NCBI GenBank assembly: GCA_027075325.1
Contig: JALTBN010000051.1
Location: 154,745-218,744 of the forward strand
Source: Thermococcus sp.
Lineage (GTDB): Archaea > Methanobacteriota_B > Thermococci > Thermococcales > Thermococcaceae
Reading direction: 5' to 3'
Length of the DNA stretch: 64,000 nucleotides
Positions 28,546 through 38,869 of the stretch are shown here, one piece after another (within the stretch, counting starts at the first letter, position 1; every line of letters starts with the position of its first letter). The notes below the pieces were generated by a model that saw nothing but the letters and a program-made list of their open reading frames with translations, was not told the origin of the DNA and made no database searches. The position numbers were made by a program, and so were the translations under genes.

Positions 28546-29354
28546 TAGCCCATCTTATAAACACTGATGTGGGGAACAGGGGGATCCTGGATGTGTACCT
28601 CCGCTACCGGCAGAAAAATCCCAATTTTTTACATAATTCTGCAAAAATGCTTTTAGATAATTACTCTAAGGTTCTGATAATCACGGGCTTCCCCGTGCCC
28701 CCCGCCTGGAAGCCAGAGACAGACGGGCCGCCAGGAGCTCTGGCAATTTACCGGGCCGTTGAAAGGATAGGTGGGAAGGCAGACATCCTCACGTACCCCG
28801 AAGTGGAGAACGCCCTGGCTTCTTTTGGTCCATCCCTCGTCAGGAAACCAAAGGTTTCAAGCTACTCCCTTATCGTTGCGGTGGAGACACCGGGAATGGC
28901 CCCTGACGGCAACAGATACTCAATGCGCGGAATCAAAGTTGAAAGGGAGGCCCTCGACTGGGCCGTCGTCGAGGCTGCGAGCCTCGGAATTCCAACGGTG
29001 GGGATAGGGGACGGTGGCAACGAAGCCGGGATGGGGAAAGTCCGCGAACTCGTTGAGAGGTTCATCCCCAACGGAGAAAAGATAGGAAGCGTTATCGAGA
29101 CCGATGAGCTTATAGTTTCAGCGGTTTCCAACTGGGGAGCCTACGGCCTTGTGGCGGAGGCCTCGGTGGAGTTCGGCCAGAACCTGCTGGAAGACTGGGA
29201 TGAAAATAAAATCGTTTCCACATTGGCCAAAAATGGGCTTATAGACGGTGTAACCGGCGAAGCTGAGGCCAGCGTCGACGGCATCCCGCTGAAGGTTCAC
29301 GTGGCGATGGTTGAACTTTTAAAGGCACTCATCAACGCTGAACTGGGTGATTGA
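28542..29354 (+). CDS. DUF4392/D-glutamate cyclase-like protein
   Basis: VLIITGFPVPPAWKPETDGPPGALAIYRAVERIGGK; GIGDGGNEAGMGKV. Confidence 0.8.
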   Translation: MIAHLINTDVGNRGILDVYLRYRQKNPNFLHNSAKMLLDNYSKVLIITGFPVPPAWKPETDGPPGALAIYRAVERIGGKADILTYPEVENALASFGPSLVRKPKVSSYSLIVAVETPGMAPDGNRYSMRGIKVEREALDWAVVEAASLGIPTVGIGDGGNEAGMGKVRELVERFIPNGEKIGSVIETDELIVSAVSNWGAYGLVAEASVEFGQNLLEDWDENKIVSTLAKNGLIDGVTGEAEASVDGIPLKVHVAMVELLKALINAELGD

Positions 29355-29975
29355 ATGAAGCTTGAAGAGTTCCTGCCAGATCCCCATTCCAGAGCGCTGG
29401 TGGAAAAAACGAGGGAGTTCGCCAGGGGATTCTTTGAAGGGGATGGAACGCATGGATTCAGCCACGTGGAGAGGGTTTTCAACCTCTGCCTCCACATAGG
29501 GAGGGAAGAGGGGGCCGACCTGGAGGTTCTGGCCTTGGCCGCCCTACTGCACGACGTCGCCCGGCCGCTTGAGAGCGCTGGAAAGGTGGAGGACCATGCC
29601 GTTGAGGGAGCAAGGATAGCGCGGAGATTCCTGCGGGGACTCGGCTATCCGGAGGAGAAGGTGGAAGCGGTTGCCCACGCGATAGAGGCCCATAGATTCT
29701 CCCGCGGCCCCGAGCCGGAGACGCTGGAAGCCAGAATCCTCAGCGACGCAGACAAGCTCGATGCCGTTGGTGCCATAGGAATCGCAAGAGTGTTCATGTA
29801 TTCAGGGGAGCACGGGCGCGGCATCGAGGACTCAATCAAACACTTTGATGAGAAGATACTGAAGCTTAAAGATTTGATGTACACAGAAACAGCAAAGAGA
29901 ATCGCAGAGGAACGTCACCGCTTCACAGAGGAGTTTGTACGCAGAATACGGCTGGAAATCGAGGGAGAGCTCTGA
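29355..29975 (+). CDS. HD-domain phosphohydrolase
   Basis: GTHGFSHVERV, AALLHDVARPLE, AIEAHRFS, LSDADKLDAVGAIGIARVF. Confidence 0.9.
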   Translation: MKLEEFLPDPHSRALVEKTREFARGFFEGDGTHGFSHVERVFNLCLHIGREEGADLEVLALAALLHDVARPLESAGKVEDHAVEGARIARRFLRGLGYPEEKVEAVAHAIEAHRFSRGPEPETLEARILSDADKLDAVGAIGIARVFMYSGEHGRGIEDSIKHFDEKILKLKDLMYTETAKRIAEERHRFTEEFVRRIRLEIEGEL

Positions 29976-30086
29976 ATTTCCTCTGGAATTATCTAACTCC
30001 TCATCCACACGTGATTATAATAAGGTTTTTAAATGCCTCCCTGAATTTAGGTTAGCCCGTTCACGGTCATTCTGGGAGGTGAGCGA

Positions 30087-30599
30087 ATGAAGGCGCCGAT
30101 ATGTGAGGTGTGTTTGAAAACGGATGATATTCTCTGCCCCGCGGATGAGAAGAAGCTTCAGGAGGGTATAATCTCGGAGCTTGATGTTAAGGTGGCCAGG
30201 ATGCTCTACCGGTTTCTGGGCGACGTTGATATTGAGTTCAAGAAGGCCGTCGAGGCCGGGGACCTTGTGGTCATCGCCGTCGGGAAAGGAGACGTTCCCG
30301 TTGTAATCGGCAAGGGTGGAAAAAACATAAAAGCAATGGTAAAGGAGCTCGGCAAGAGGGTTCGCGTTATAGAGGTCGCAGGGGGCGAGATGACTGAGGA
30401 GCTCAAAAAACTGGCCACGGATTTGTTCTACCCCGCCAGTGTTTTCGGGGTTAACATAGTTCACAAACCCGGTGGAAAGCAGTCATATAAGGTTCTGGTG
30501 CTCAACAGAGACAGGAGAAAGCTCCCTGAGAAGCCTGAACTCCTTGAGAAGGTCATGACCCTCCTAACCGGGAAGGACGTTAAAATCGCCTTCGTCTGA
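30087..30599 (+). CDS. NusA-like KH-domain protein
   Basis: CEVCLKTDDILCPADEKKL; KH motif VVIGKGGKNIKAMVKELGKRVRVIEV. Confidence 0.88.
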   Translation: MKAPICEVCLKTDDILCPADEKKLQEGIISELDVKVARMLYRFLGDVDIEFKKAVEAGDLVVIAVGKGDVPVVIGKGGKNIKAMVKELGKRVRVIEVAGGEMTEELKKLATDLFYPASVFGVNIVHKPGGKQSYKVLVLNRDRRKLPEKPELLEKVMTLLTGKDVKIAFV

Positions 30600-30659
30600 C
30601 AGGCCCTCTGTTTCCCCTTCTTCCTATAACTTTAAAAGCATGGCAACCCGCTCTCTCCG

Positions 30660-31985
30660 GTGATGCTCATGCTGAGGACTCACTACTCCAACGAGATAAC
30701 CGAGGAACTCAATGGCCAGCGCGTTAAGGTTGCGGGATGGGTCTGGGAGGTCAAGGACCTCGGAGGAATAAAGTTCCTCTGGATAAGGGACAGGGAAGGC
30801 ATAGTCCAGATAACCGCCCCAAAGAAAAAGGTCTCGCCCGAACTCTTCAAGCTCATCCCAAAGCTCAACGCCGAGGACGTTGTTGCGGTGGAGGGTGTTG
30901 TGAACTTCACCCCCAAGGCCAAGCTCGGCTTTGAGATACTGCCTGAAAAGCTCCAGATTCTCAGCAGGGCGGAGAGCCCCCTTCCCCTCGATCCAACCGG
31001 CAAGGTCAAGGCCGAGCTCGACACCCGCCTGGACAACCGCTTCATGGACCTCAGGAACCCGGAGGTAATGGCCATCTTCAAAATCCGCTCAAGCGTCTTC
31101 AAAGCCGTCAGGGACTTCTTCCACGAGAACGGCTTCATTGAAGTCCACACCCCAAAGATCATCGCCACCGCCACTGAGGGCGGGACCGAGCTCTTCCCGA
31201 TGAAGTATTTTGAGGAGGACGCTTTTCTTGCTCAGAGCCCCCAGTTATACAAGCAGATAATGATGGCAAGCGGGCTGGACAGGGTTTACGAGATAGCCCC
31301 AATTTTTAGGGCTGAGGAGCACAACACCACGCGCCATTTAAACGAGGCCTGGAGTATAGACAGCGAGATGGCCTTCATCGAGAACGAAGAGGAGGTTATG
31401 GGCTTCCTTGAGAGACTCGTGGCCCGTGCCGTGGACTACGTCAGAGAGAACAACTCCAGGGAGCTTGAGATACTCAACTTCGAGCTGGAAGAGCCGAGGC
31501 TCCCCTTCCCCCGTGTGAGCTACGATAAAGCCCTTGAGATTTTAGCAGACCTCGGTAAAACTATAGAGTGGGGTGAGGACATCGACACTGAGGGCGAGAG
31601 GCTCCTTGGCAGGTACCTGACGGAGAACGAGAACGCCCCCCTCTACTTCCTCTACCGCTACCCCAGTGAGGCCAAGCCGTTCTATATAATGAAATATGAT
31701 AATAAGCCCGAACTGTGCAGGGCCTTCGACCTTGAGTACCGCGGTGTGGAGATAAGCTCCGGCGGCCAGAGGGAGCACCGCTACGATGTCCTCGTGGAAC
31801 AGATAAAGGAGAAAGGGCTCAATCCAGCGAGCTTTGAGTTCTACCTCAAGGCCTTCCGCTACGGCATGCCTCCCCATGGGGGCTTCGGTCTGGGCGCGGA
31901 GAGGCTCATAAAGCAGATGCTCGACCTTCCCAACATAAGGGAGGTAATCCTTTTCCCGCGCGACAGGCGGAGGCTCACGCCGTAA
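30660..31985 (+). CDS. aspS: aspartyl-tRNA synthetase (archaeal type)
   Basis: Class II aaRS: FIEVHTPKIIATATEGGTELF, FRAEEHNTTRHLNEAWSID, GFGLGAERLIKQML. Confidence 0.95.
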   Translation: MMLMLRTHYSNEITEELNGQRVKVAGWVWEVKDLGGIKFLWIRDREGIVQITAPKKKVSPELFKLIPKLNAEDVVAVEGVVNFTPKAKLGFEILPEKLQILSRAESPLPLDPTGKVKAELDTRLDNRFMDLRNPEVMAIFKIRSSVFKAVRDFFHENGFIEVHTPKIIATATEGGTELFPMKYFEEDAFLAQSPQLYKQIMMASGLDRVYEIAPIFRAEEHNTTRHLNEAWSIDSEMAFIENEEEVMGFLERLVARAVDYVRENNSRELEILNFELEEPRLPFPRVSYDKALEILADLGKTIEWGEDIDTEGERLLGRYLTENENAPLYFLYRYPSEAKPFYIMKYDNKPELCRAFDLEYRGVEISSGGQREHRYDVLVEQIKEKGLNPASFEFYLKAFRYGMPPHGGFGLGAERLIKQMLDLPNIREVILFPRDRRRLTP

Positions 31986-32050
31986 GGCCTTTATACTTTC
32001 CTTCCTATTTTGGTCAGCTTCGATAGTAATAACGTTTTGGAGGCGAAAGG

Positions 32051-34132
32051 ATGAGAAAGGAACTTAGCCTGCTGTTGATCGGCCTTCTAATTTTCATACC
32101 CCTACCGTACGGAGGAGCGGCATCCACGCTGAAGGCTTCAATCACCCCGATAACCCTCGGTCTCGGCGACAGCGTGGAGATAGCCAACTACACGATACAG
32201 TTCTACGACGTAAGTACAAACTGGAGCCTCGTCACCATTCAGGTGCTCCACCCAGGGGGTGCCCAGCTCTTCTTCCTGAAGGAGGGGGAGACCGGCTACT
32301 TCCCATCGCGAGGCTCAGAGGTATTCGACGTGACGGTGCAGTCAATAGACCGTGCGGAGGGCACGGTAACCCTGCTCATATCCTCCCCACTGAGGACCGT
32401 CAGAAAAGACCTTGAAATGACAAAAAACGAGACTGTTGTCCTCAATTCCAACGTTCAGATTCACCTGTACGATTCCTGGGAAAACGGTGCCAAACTTGGA
32501 GTTAAGATACCGCCCTACTCGGGCTTCATAACGTTCACCCTCCGCAGGTTTGAGGGAAAGTCCTTTACTTATCCCCTCTCTGAATCACTCCGCTATGAGA
32601 ACTACCTCCGCGTCTCGCTGGTCTCGGCATCGCCGTCTTCCGCGGTGTTGGACGTTTACATGCCAGCCCTGGACGCCGACAACCTGACGCTCACCACCAT
32701 TCCCGCAGGCAACTCCTCTGTGCCGGTGAAACTGAAGCAGCCAAAACCCTACGTCCCGGTATACTCCGGCTACCTGTTCACCGGCGAGTCCGTCAGTGTC
32801 ACTACAGGAAACGGGACATACGGCGTCCTCCTGACGGGAATTGAAAACGGCTCCGCGACTATTAAACTGGAGAAGAAAAGCGGGAACTCCACATCACTCA
32901 CCCTTTCCCCCGGCAGCGAACCGGTCCAGGCAGAGGGCTTTGCACTCATGCTATCCCTTGGAAACATCGACTCCGAGCACGGCAGGGTTTTCCTCAACGT
33001 GTATGCCCCAACGGGCTCCTCTGTCAGGGCTCCGAGAAGACCCGCCAATGTAAACATCTCCATTAGTGCCATCCCCACCAGCCTCATGCTTGGAGAGGAA
33101 GTCGCAGTTTACATAAACGTGGAGAACCTTGGACCTGGTGATGCCAGGGACCTCGTTGTGGCCGCACCCATACCATCAGGCTTCGAGCTCGTAGGAAACG
33201 AGACAGGATGGTCGGTTGGAGATCTTCCGGCTTATTCCCGTGTTCCAGCCCTTGTCTACATCCTCCGCCCAACTTCGCCCGGCGAGTTCAAGATTTCAGG
33301 CGTCATGGCAACGTACTACAACGAATCGGGCTCAAGGATCCAGGTTACCGCAGGGCCGGAGACTGTAAGGGTCTACTCACTTCCGGAGCTTCAGATGAAC
33401 GTTCTGGCCTCCAACTCAACCTACGGCGGAAACTGGGGAACGTACGTGAAGACGGAGAAGAACCGCCCGGTGACTCTCCTCTTCAACATCTCTGCGGGGG
33501 GGGACAACCCAAGCTTCGAGTTCGTTAAGGATGCAGCCATCCACGTTGAGTATCCTGCTGGTGTCGTTGGCCCGGCACTCATAGGAGTGGGCAATATAAG
33601 CGCAGGAAAGAACGTTCAGAAGGCCATCCAGGCCAGAGTTCTCTCAGAGGGACACTTCCCCATCAAAGTCTCACTGACTTACAAGGACCCGCTTGGAAAC
33701 GAACACGAGCTCGACATCGGCACGGCCATCGTCCTGGACAGCACACCTCCAAAGGTCGTGGTGAAGGAGGAGACAGTTCATGTCTACCCCAGTGAGGATC
33801 AGCTCCCATCCTTTGTGAACCAGAGCCTCCAGAACTCCACGAACGCGACGGCCCTTGCCCAGAGGCTCCAGGGAGTTATATCCTACTACCTGCCGAAGGA
33901 GAGCGGACCGGACTACTGGAAGATGGCCTCGGTTATCCTCCTGATATTGGCACTAATCCTGGCGTATCTGGCCTACGGGTACTACAGGGAGGTTCAGATT
34001 TTCCGCAGGGCCCTCCTGAGGAAAAGGAGGAGCAGGCCGGGAGGACTTCCAAAGCGGTGGAAGCGCGACGAGCTGGAGCAGCTCATAAGGGAGCTCAGGG
34101 TCGAGATGATTGAGAAGTTTGAGAGGCGTTAG
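32051..34132 (+). CDS. secreted/membrane-anchored protein with DUF11/CARDB-like repeats
   Basis: Signal peptide, repeated beta-sandwich-like segments ([37 protein letters not shown]), C-terminal TM. Confidence 0.7.
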   Translation: MRKELSLLLIGLLIFIPLPYGGAASTLKASITPITLGLGDSVEIANYTIQFYDVSTNWSLVTIQVLHPGGAQLFFLKEGETGYFPSRGSEVFDVTVQSIDRAEGTVTLLISSPLRTVRKDLEMTKNETVVLNSNVQIHLYDSWENGAKLGVKIPPYSGFITFTLRRFEGKSFTYPLSESLRYENYLRVSLVSASPSSAVLDVYMPALDADNLTLTTIPAGNSSVPVKLKQPKPYVPVYSGYLFTGESVSVTTGNGTYGVLLTGIENGSATIKLEKKSGNSTSLTLSPGSEPVQAEGFALMLSLGNIDSEHGRVFLNVYAPTGSSVRAPRRPANVNISISAIPTSLMLGEEVAVYINVENLGPGDARDLVVAAPIPSGFELVGNETGWSVGDLPAYSRVPALVYILRPTSPGEFKISGVMATYYNESGSRIQVTAGPETVRVYSLPELQMNVLASNSTYGGNWGTYVKTEKNRPVTLLFNISAGGDNPSFEFVKDAAIHVEYPAGVVGPALIGVGNISAGKNVQKAIQARVLSEGHFPIKVSLTYKDPLGNEHELDIGTAIVLDSTPPKVVVKEETVHVYPSEDQLPSFVNQSLQNSTNATALAQRLQGVISYYLPKESGPDYWKMASVILLILALILAYLAYGYYREVQIFRRALLRKRRSRPGGLPKRWKRDELEQLIRELRVEMIEKFERR

Positions 34133-34172
34133 GGAGGCCAATTTTTTAAACCCCTCCCACTTCTTTTTCATC

Positions 34173-34535
34173 ATGAGCGAGTTTAAGTTCAAACAGGTTA
34201 TGGTCACGAGAAGGGATCTCAAGCTCAGCAAGGGCAAATTCGCAGTTCAGGTCGCACACGGTGCCGTTACCGCAGCGCTTAAGGCCCAGAAGGAGAAGCT
34301 CGAGTGGTTCAAGGCATGGTTCCACGAGGGGCAGAAGAAGGTCGTTGTTAAGGCGGAGAACCTTGAGGAGCTCTTCAGACTAAAGGCGGAGGCAGAGAAG
34401 CTCGGCATTCCAACTGCCCTCGTCAGGGACGCCGGTTTGACCGAGATTCCGCCGGGGACGATAACCGTTCTGGCGATCGGCCCCGCTCCGGAGGAGCTGG
34501 TTGATAAGGTTACCGGACATCTGAAGCTGGTGTGA
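34173..34535 (+). CDS. pth2: peptidyl-tRNA hydrolase, Pth2 family
   Basis: [30 protein letters not shown]...[21 protein letters not shown]. Confidence 0.95.
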   Translation: MSEFKFKQVMVTRRDLKLSKGKFAVQVAHGAVTAALKAQKEKLEWFKAWFHEGQKKVVVKAENLEELFRLKAEAEKLGIPTALVRDAGLTEIPPGTITVLAIGPAPEELVDKVTGHLKLV

Positions 34536-34538
34536 AGC

Positions 34539-35789
34539 ATGGACTACCGCGAGTTCTTTTCTCAATTCCGCTACCTGAGCGAGACCCCCGGGATAGGGGG
34601 GAGGATCAAGAGCCGGCCCGAGGATTTTATCGTGATTGAAGATCCCCTGCCTTCTATCTTCGAGGGGAGAAAGCACGCGATATTTCTCCTCAAAAAGAGG
34701 AACTGGGACACGATGGCGGCCGTGAAGGAGATAGCCAAGCGGGCCGGAATAAGGCACCGCGATATCGGCTTCGCCGGGACCAAGGACAGGCACGCCGTGA
34801 CCTACCAGTACATAAGCGTGCCGGCGGACGCGAAGGAGAAGGTTGAGGAGGTTCAAATAAGGGACATCGAGCTGAGGTTCGTCTCCTACGGGAGGTTCAT
34901 CAGGCTCGGCCACCTCATGGGGAACCGCTTCAGGATAATCGTCCGCGACGTCGGTGAGGGAACCTTTGAGAGAGCCAAGGCAATAGTAAGGGAGCTCCGC
35001 GAGAAGGGTGGCTTTCCGAACTACTTCGGCTACCAACGCTTTGGGGAGAAGCGCGTTACAAACCACCTCATCGGAAAGCTACTTCTGCAGGGGGACTTTG
35101 AAGGGGCAGCAAGGCTATTTCTCGGCGCCCACGAGGGGGGGATGGAAGGGGATGAGGCGAGAAGACATTTCTGGGAGACCAGAGATGTTGACAAAGCACT
35201 GGAGGAGTTTCCCAACTTCCTGAGGTACGAGAGGGCCATGCTCCACCGCTACAAGGAAACTGGAAGCTGGAAGAGGGCCTTCCTGAGCCTTCCGCTTCCG
35301 ATAATGCGTATCTTCATCCACGCCTACCAGAGCTACCTCTTCAACCTCTACATCTCAAGGCGCATCGAGGAGGGGTTGCCCCTCAACGAGGCCCTAGTTG
35401 GGGATATAGTCGTTGGGATGAAAGGAGGCATCCCCTACCGCGACAGGACCTACCGCGTCACAGAGACCAACGCCAACTTCGTGAACGGGAAGATAAGGAG
35501 AAACCGGGCTATGGTTTCAGGCCCGCTCTTCGGCTTCGCCATGAGGCGCGCAAAGGGGGTTCCGGGAAGGCTCGAAGAGGAAATCCTTGAGGCGGAGGAA
35601 ATCTCGCTTGAGGTCTTCAAGGGGCTACCAAAGCCGATGGCCGAGCCAGGGGGAAGGAGGGAGCTCTTGATAAGGCCTCTCGGGCTGACTTATGGCTACG
35701 TCCCCGATACTGGCATGTGCTTCCGCTTCTTCCTCCCAAAGGGCGTCTACGCCACGAGCGTCCTGCGAGAGATTATGAAGAACCACTGA
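34539..35789 (+). CDS. truD: tRNA pseudouridine synthase D
   Basis: [32 protein letters not shown]. Confidence 0.95.
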   Translation: MDYREFFSQFRYLSETPGIGGRIKSRPEDFIVIEDPLPSIFEGRKHAIFLLKKRNWDTMAAVKEIAKRAGIRHRDIGFAGTKDRHAVTYQYISVPADAKEKVEEVQIRDIELRFVSYGRFIRLGHLMGNRFRIIVRDVGEGTFERAKAIVRELREKGGFPNYFGYQRFGEKRVTNHLIGKLLLQGDFEGAARLFLGAHEGGMEGDEARRHFWETRDVDKALEEFPNFLRYERAMLHRYKETGSWKRAFLSLPLPIMRIFIHAYQSYLFNLYISRRIEEGLPLNEALVGDIVVGMKGGIPYRDRTYRVTETNANFVNGKIRRNRAMVSGPLFGFAMRRAKGVPGRLEEEILEAEEISLEVFKGLPKPMAEPGGRRELLIRPLGLTYGYVPDTGMCFRFFLPKGVYATSVLREIMKNH

Positions 35790-35832
35790 ACACGGAAAGG
35801 TTTAAAAACGGAATCCGCCTTCCTAACTTGAC

Positions 35833-35853
35833 AACCGGATGAACGATGAGGTT
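35833..35853 (+). promoter_or_regulatory. candidate K-turn/K-loop in the L7Ae mRNA leader
   Basis: aacc-GGATGAACGATGA-ggtt directly upstream of the SD and ATG of rpl7ae; GA immediately before the closing ggtt. Confidence 0.3.
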
Positions 35854-35868
35854 TCGGAGGGATGAAAG

Positions 35869-36240
35869 ATGGCGAAGCCGAGCTACGTGAAGTTTGAGGT
35901 TCCAAGCGAGCTTGCAGAGAAGGCCCTTGAGGCCGTCGAGGTCGCTCGCGACACAGGAAGGATAAGGAAGGGCACCAACGAGACCACCAAGGCCGTTGAG
36001 AGGGGTCAGGCCAGGCTCGTTGTAATCGCTGAGGATGTTGATCCCGAGGAGATAGTTGCCCACCTCCCGCCGCTGTGTGAGGAGAAGGAGATACCGTACA
36101 TATACGTTCCGAGCAAGAAGGAGCTCGGTGCCGCCGCCGGGCTTGAGGTTCCCTCGGCCAGCGTTGCCATAGTCGAGCCCGGTAAGGCCCGCGAGCTCGT
36201 TGAAGATATAGCCACGAAGGTTAAGGAGCTTATGAAGTGA
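35869..36240 (+). CDS. rpl7ae: ribosomal protein L7Ae
   Basis: [43 protein letters not shown]. Confidence 0.97.
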   Translation: MAKPSYVKFEVPSELAEKALEAVEVARDTGRIRKGTNETTKAVERGQARLVVIAEDVDPEEIVAHLPPLCEEKEIPYIYVPSKKELGAAAGLEVPSASVAIVEPGKARELVEDIATKVKELMK

Positions 36241-36296
36241 GCTCCTTTTCCTTCATTCACATCAAATTCATCGCGAGGTTTTAAGGGGTGTGAAGA

Positions 36297-36509
36297 ATGA
36301 GCGACGAAGGCTTTCCCGCTGAGGTTATAGAGATCATCGCAAGGGCCGGCGTCACCGGTGGCGTCACCCAGGTCAAGGTTCGCGTTCTTGAGGGCCGCGA
36401 CAAGGGCCGCGTCATCAGGAGGAACATTAAGGGGCCGGTCCGCGTTGGTGACATAGTCATCCTCAGAGAGACCGAGCGTGAGGCCAGAGAGATCAGGAGG
36501 AGGAGATGA
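36297..36509 (+). CDS. rps28e: ribosomal protein S28e
   Basis: [53 protein letters not shown]. Confidence 0.97.
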   Translation: MSDEGFPAEVIEIIARAGVTGGVTQVKVRVLEGRDKGRVIRRNIKGPVRVGDIVILRETEREAREIRRRR

Positions 36510-36511
36510 AG

Positions 36512-36715
36512 ATGGCCCGCTGGAACGTCTGCTCCTACTGCGGAAAGGAATTCGAGCCGGGAACGGGCAAGATGTACGTCAGGAACGACGGCAGAGTCCT
36601 GTTCTTCTGCTCCAGCAAGTGTGAGAAGCTCTACTTCATGGGCAGGAACCCGAGGAAGCTCAAGTGGACCAAGGCCTTCCAGGAGGCCCGCCTCCAGAGG
36701 GCCAAGAGGAAGTGA
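36512..36715 (+). CDS. rpl24e: ribosomal protein L24e
   Basis: [36 protein letters not shown]; start adjusted to MARW after an SD. Confidence 0.97.
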   Translation: MARWNVCSYCGKEFEPGTGKMYVRNDGRVLFFCSSKCEKLYFMGRNPRKLKWTKAFQEARLQRAKRK

Positions 36716-36837
36716 TTTCTTTTTTCTTTAGTAATTTTAATTCAATGTATGTCTCTTCTAATTGTTAATAGATCAGACAAAAAACTTAAATACTATGAAC
36801 ACATTGGTTATATCGACAACCCTACTGGGGGGGTTGG

Positions 36838-37995
36838 ATGCGACAAAAAATGGTGTGGTTCGTACTCGGAGTGCTAATTGGAAGTCTATTTGTGGTTTGG
36901 GCCCATCCACTGCAGGATGATCAACAATACGCTAATCCCTCCGTGGAAACATTCAACGGAGCCAACTACACCGCACATCTCTTTTATACCAGGAATGGTT
37001 TACCAATCGATGGGGAGTCCCTTGCAAAGAAGATTGAGCTTCTAGTTGATAAAGGTGCTCCAAACACCGGACTTCACGCCTACGCCGTTCCCAATTTGCC
37101 GGACGGCGTTGTCCTTCTTGGATACGGAATAAAGGTCATGAAGAACGGCCGCACAGAAACCTACATAATAGCCGCAAAAAAGGGCGCTACTCCCGGGAAG
37201 AACGTGAGGATGAAACTCCTTAGATGGGCAAAGGAAAAGCCGAACTTCGCAGGCAAAATTTCAATGGGTACATACGGACCCTTCGAGGGATGGAAAGTCA
37301 AACTCTCAAGCAACACCGGGAAAGAAAAAACTGCAGTAGAAGCGGTCAGCCCCTACTGGTACGACATTGGCCCGGCGGAGATACAGCTAACTTATCCCCC
37401 TTACGGAGACATATACATGAGATTTCACCTTTACATAATGTTCCACGACGGAGATCCCCAGTGGGACTACTTCCTCCTCGCTCCCGGAAGGGACGGGGAC
37501 GGTAAATACGAAATCGACCCAGGATACGGGCAGAAAGCCATGGGGATAAGCAATTACGGGGATTACGTAACGTTCTCAGCGATGATACTCCACGACTGGA
37601 ACCTCGATCCCGCCCTCGACCCGCACATAGAAACGGCAGAGCCCCTTGAGAACGGTGAGAACCAAAAGGATAGGGAAGTCCAGATAACCATCGGTGTTCA
37701 GCCATCTCTAACATTTACGGCGGTGTTCCCTAGCTCTTACATGTTTCCCTCTGTGGCCAGGTCAACCCAGAAAGCCGCCTGGCTCCTCGAATTTGCGGGG
37801 AGTGCAGCAGACTCAAGGTACTCCTTCAAAACAAACGTCGCTTCATGGGCAAAGGTCAAACAGTCCGCATTGAGGGATGGGAGGTGGCACCCCATAGTCA
37901 AGGCTAAGTTCCAGGCCAACTTCATAGAGAAAGATGAATACAAGCAGACCCACACGGGCTCGGAGATTCTAACGTGGTACGTGAAGGTCGGTTAA
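36838..37995 (+). CDS. secreted hypothetical protein (385 aa)
   Basis: N-terminal signal segment and a TATA-like promoter (aaacttaaatac); no family recognised. Confidence 0.65.
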   Translation: MRQKMVWFVLGVLIGSLFVVWAHPLQDDQQYANPSVETFNGANYTAHLFYTRNGLPIDGESLAKKIELLVDKGAPNTGLHAYAVPNLPDGVVLLGYGIKVMKNGRTETYIIAAKKGATPGKNVRMKLLRWAKEKPNFAGKISMGTYGPFEGWKVKLSSNTGKEKTAVEAVSPYWYDIGPAEIQLTYPPYGDIYMRFHLYIMFHDGDPQWDYFLLAPGRDGDGKYEIDPGYGQKAMGISNYGDYVTFSAMILHDWNLDPALDPHIETAEPLENGENQKDREVQITIGVQPSLTFTAVFPSSYMFPSVARSTQKAAWLLEFAGSAADSRYSFKTNVASWAKVKQSALRDGRWHPIVKAKFQANFIEKDEYKQTHTGSEILTWYVKVG

Positions 37996-38071
37996 TTTCT
38001 CTTTTTTGCATCTTTCTGATTTATGCAATCGAAATGGATAAATACTCCACCCCTAAACTTCTCAGGTGATC

Positions 38072-38602
38072 ATGATGAGCTGGAGGGAGAGGCTCGGTTT
38101 GGTTCACATCTACACCGGAAACGGAAAGGGGAAGACGACGGCCGCCTTCGGTCTGGCGGTAAGGATGCTGGGTTCAGGCGGCAGGGTTCTGATACTCCAG
38201 TTCATGAAGGCTCCAAAGGTATACGGGGAGCAGAAGAAGATCGAGGAGTGCGGGGCCGTTATAGAATCCTACGGATTGCCCAAATTCGTTCACGGAAAGC
38301 CGGACGAGGAGGACATAGAAGCGGCCAGGAGGGCCCTTGAGAGAGCGAGAGGGACGCTTTCAAGCGGTGAGTGGGATCTCGTTGTTCTCGATGAAATCTG
38401 CGTCGCTTTGGGCTTTGGCATGCTTTCCGTCGGGGAGGTCAAAGAACTCATCAGGAACAAGGCCAAAAACACCGAGCTGGTTCTGACGGGCAGATACTGC
38501 CCTGAAGAACTCTTCCGGATGGCAGACTACGTCACGGAGATGAGGGAGGTAAAGCATCCATACCAGAGAGGAGTCCTGGCCAGGAGAGGAGTGGAGTACT
38601 GA
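38072..38602 (+). CDS. cobO: cob(I)yrinic acid a,c-diamide adenosyltransferase (CobO/BtuR type)
   Basis: LVHIYTGNGKGKTTAAFGLAVRMLG, DLVVLDEICVALGFGM. Confidence 0.92.
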   Translation: MMSWRERLGLVHIYTGNGKGKTTAAFGLAVRMLGSGGRVLILQFMKAPKVYGEQKKIEECGAVIESYGLPKFVHGKPDEEDIEAARRALERARGTLSSGEWDLVVLDEICVALGFGMLSVGEVKELIRNKAKNTELVLTGRYCPEELFRMADYVTEMREVKHPYQRGVLARRGVEY

Positions 38603-38682
38603 GACTGGGGATAACCTGTCTTTCATGAACTTTTGAAATAGATATCGAGTACATGGACCTGCACCAAGCCAGGGTCAGGCAA

Positions 38683-38808
38683 CTTTCAATTTTCGATTGG
38701 AGTATTACTCTCCTTCAAAAAAACAATGGAGGATCCAGCGGCCAAATTTACGATTATATAGATTCGAAAAGATTATAAGTAAAAGTTGTATTATTGAAAA
38801 CGGGCACG
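38683..38808 (+). repeat. CGP cluster leader repeat, copy A
   Basis: Same block as copies B-D: tttcgattggagtattactctccttcaaaaa...ttataagtaaaagttgt...gaaaacgggcacg; hairpin half lost. Confidence 0.85.
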
Positions 38809-38869
38809 ATACTGTCTACGGCATCTCCTCCGAAGAAATGCCCATCGTCTTCGATCAGGAGGTGGAAGA

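Noticed and set aside
30033-30079. cctccc/gggagg pairing in the nusA leader as a translational switch
   Set aside because: Only six pairs and the left arm may precede the TSS; not enough evidence.
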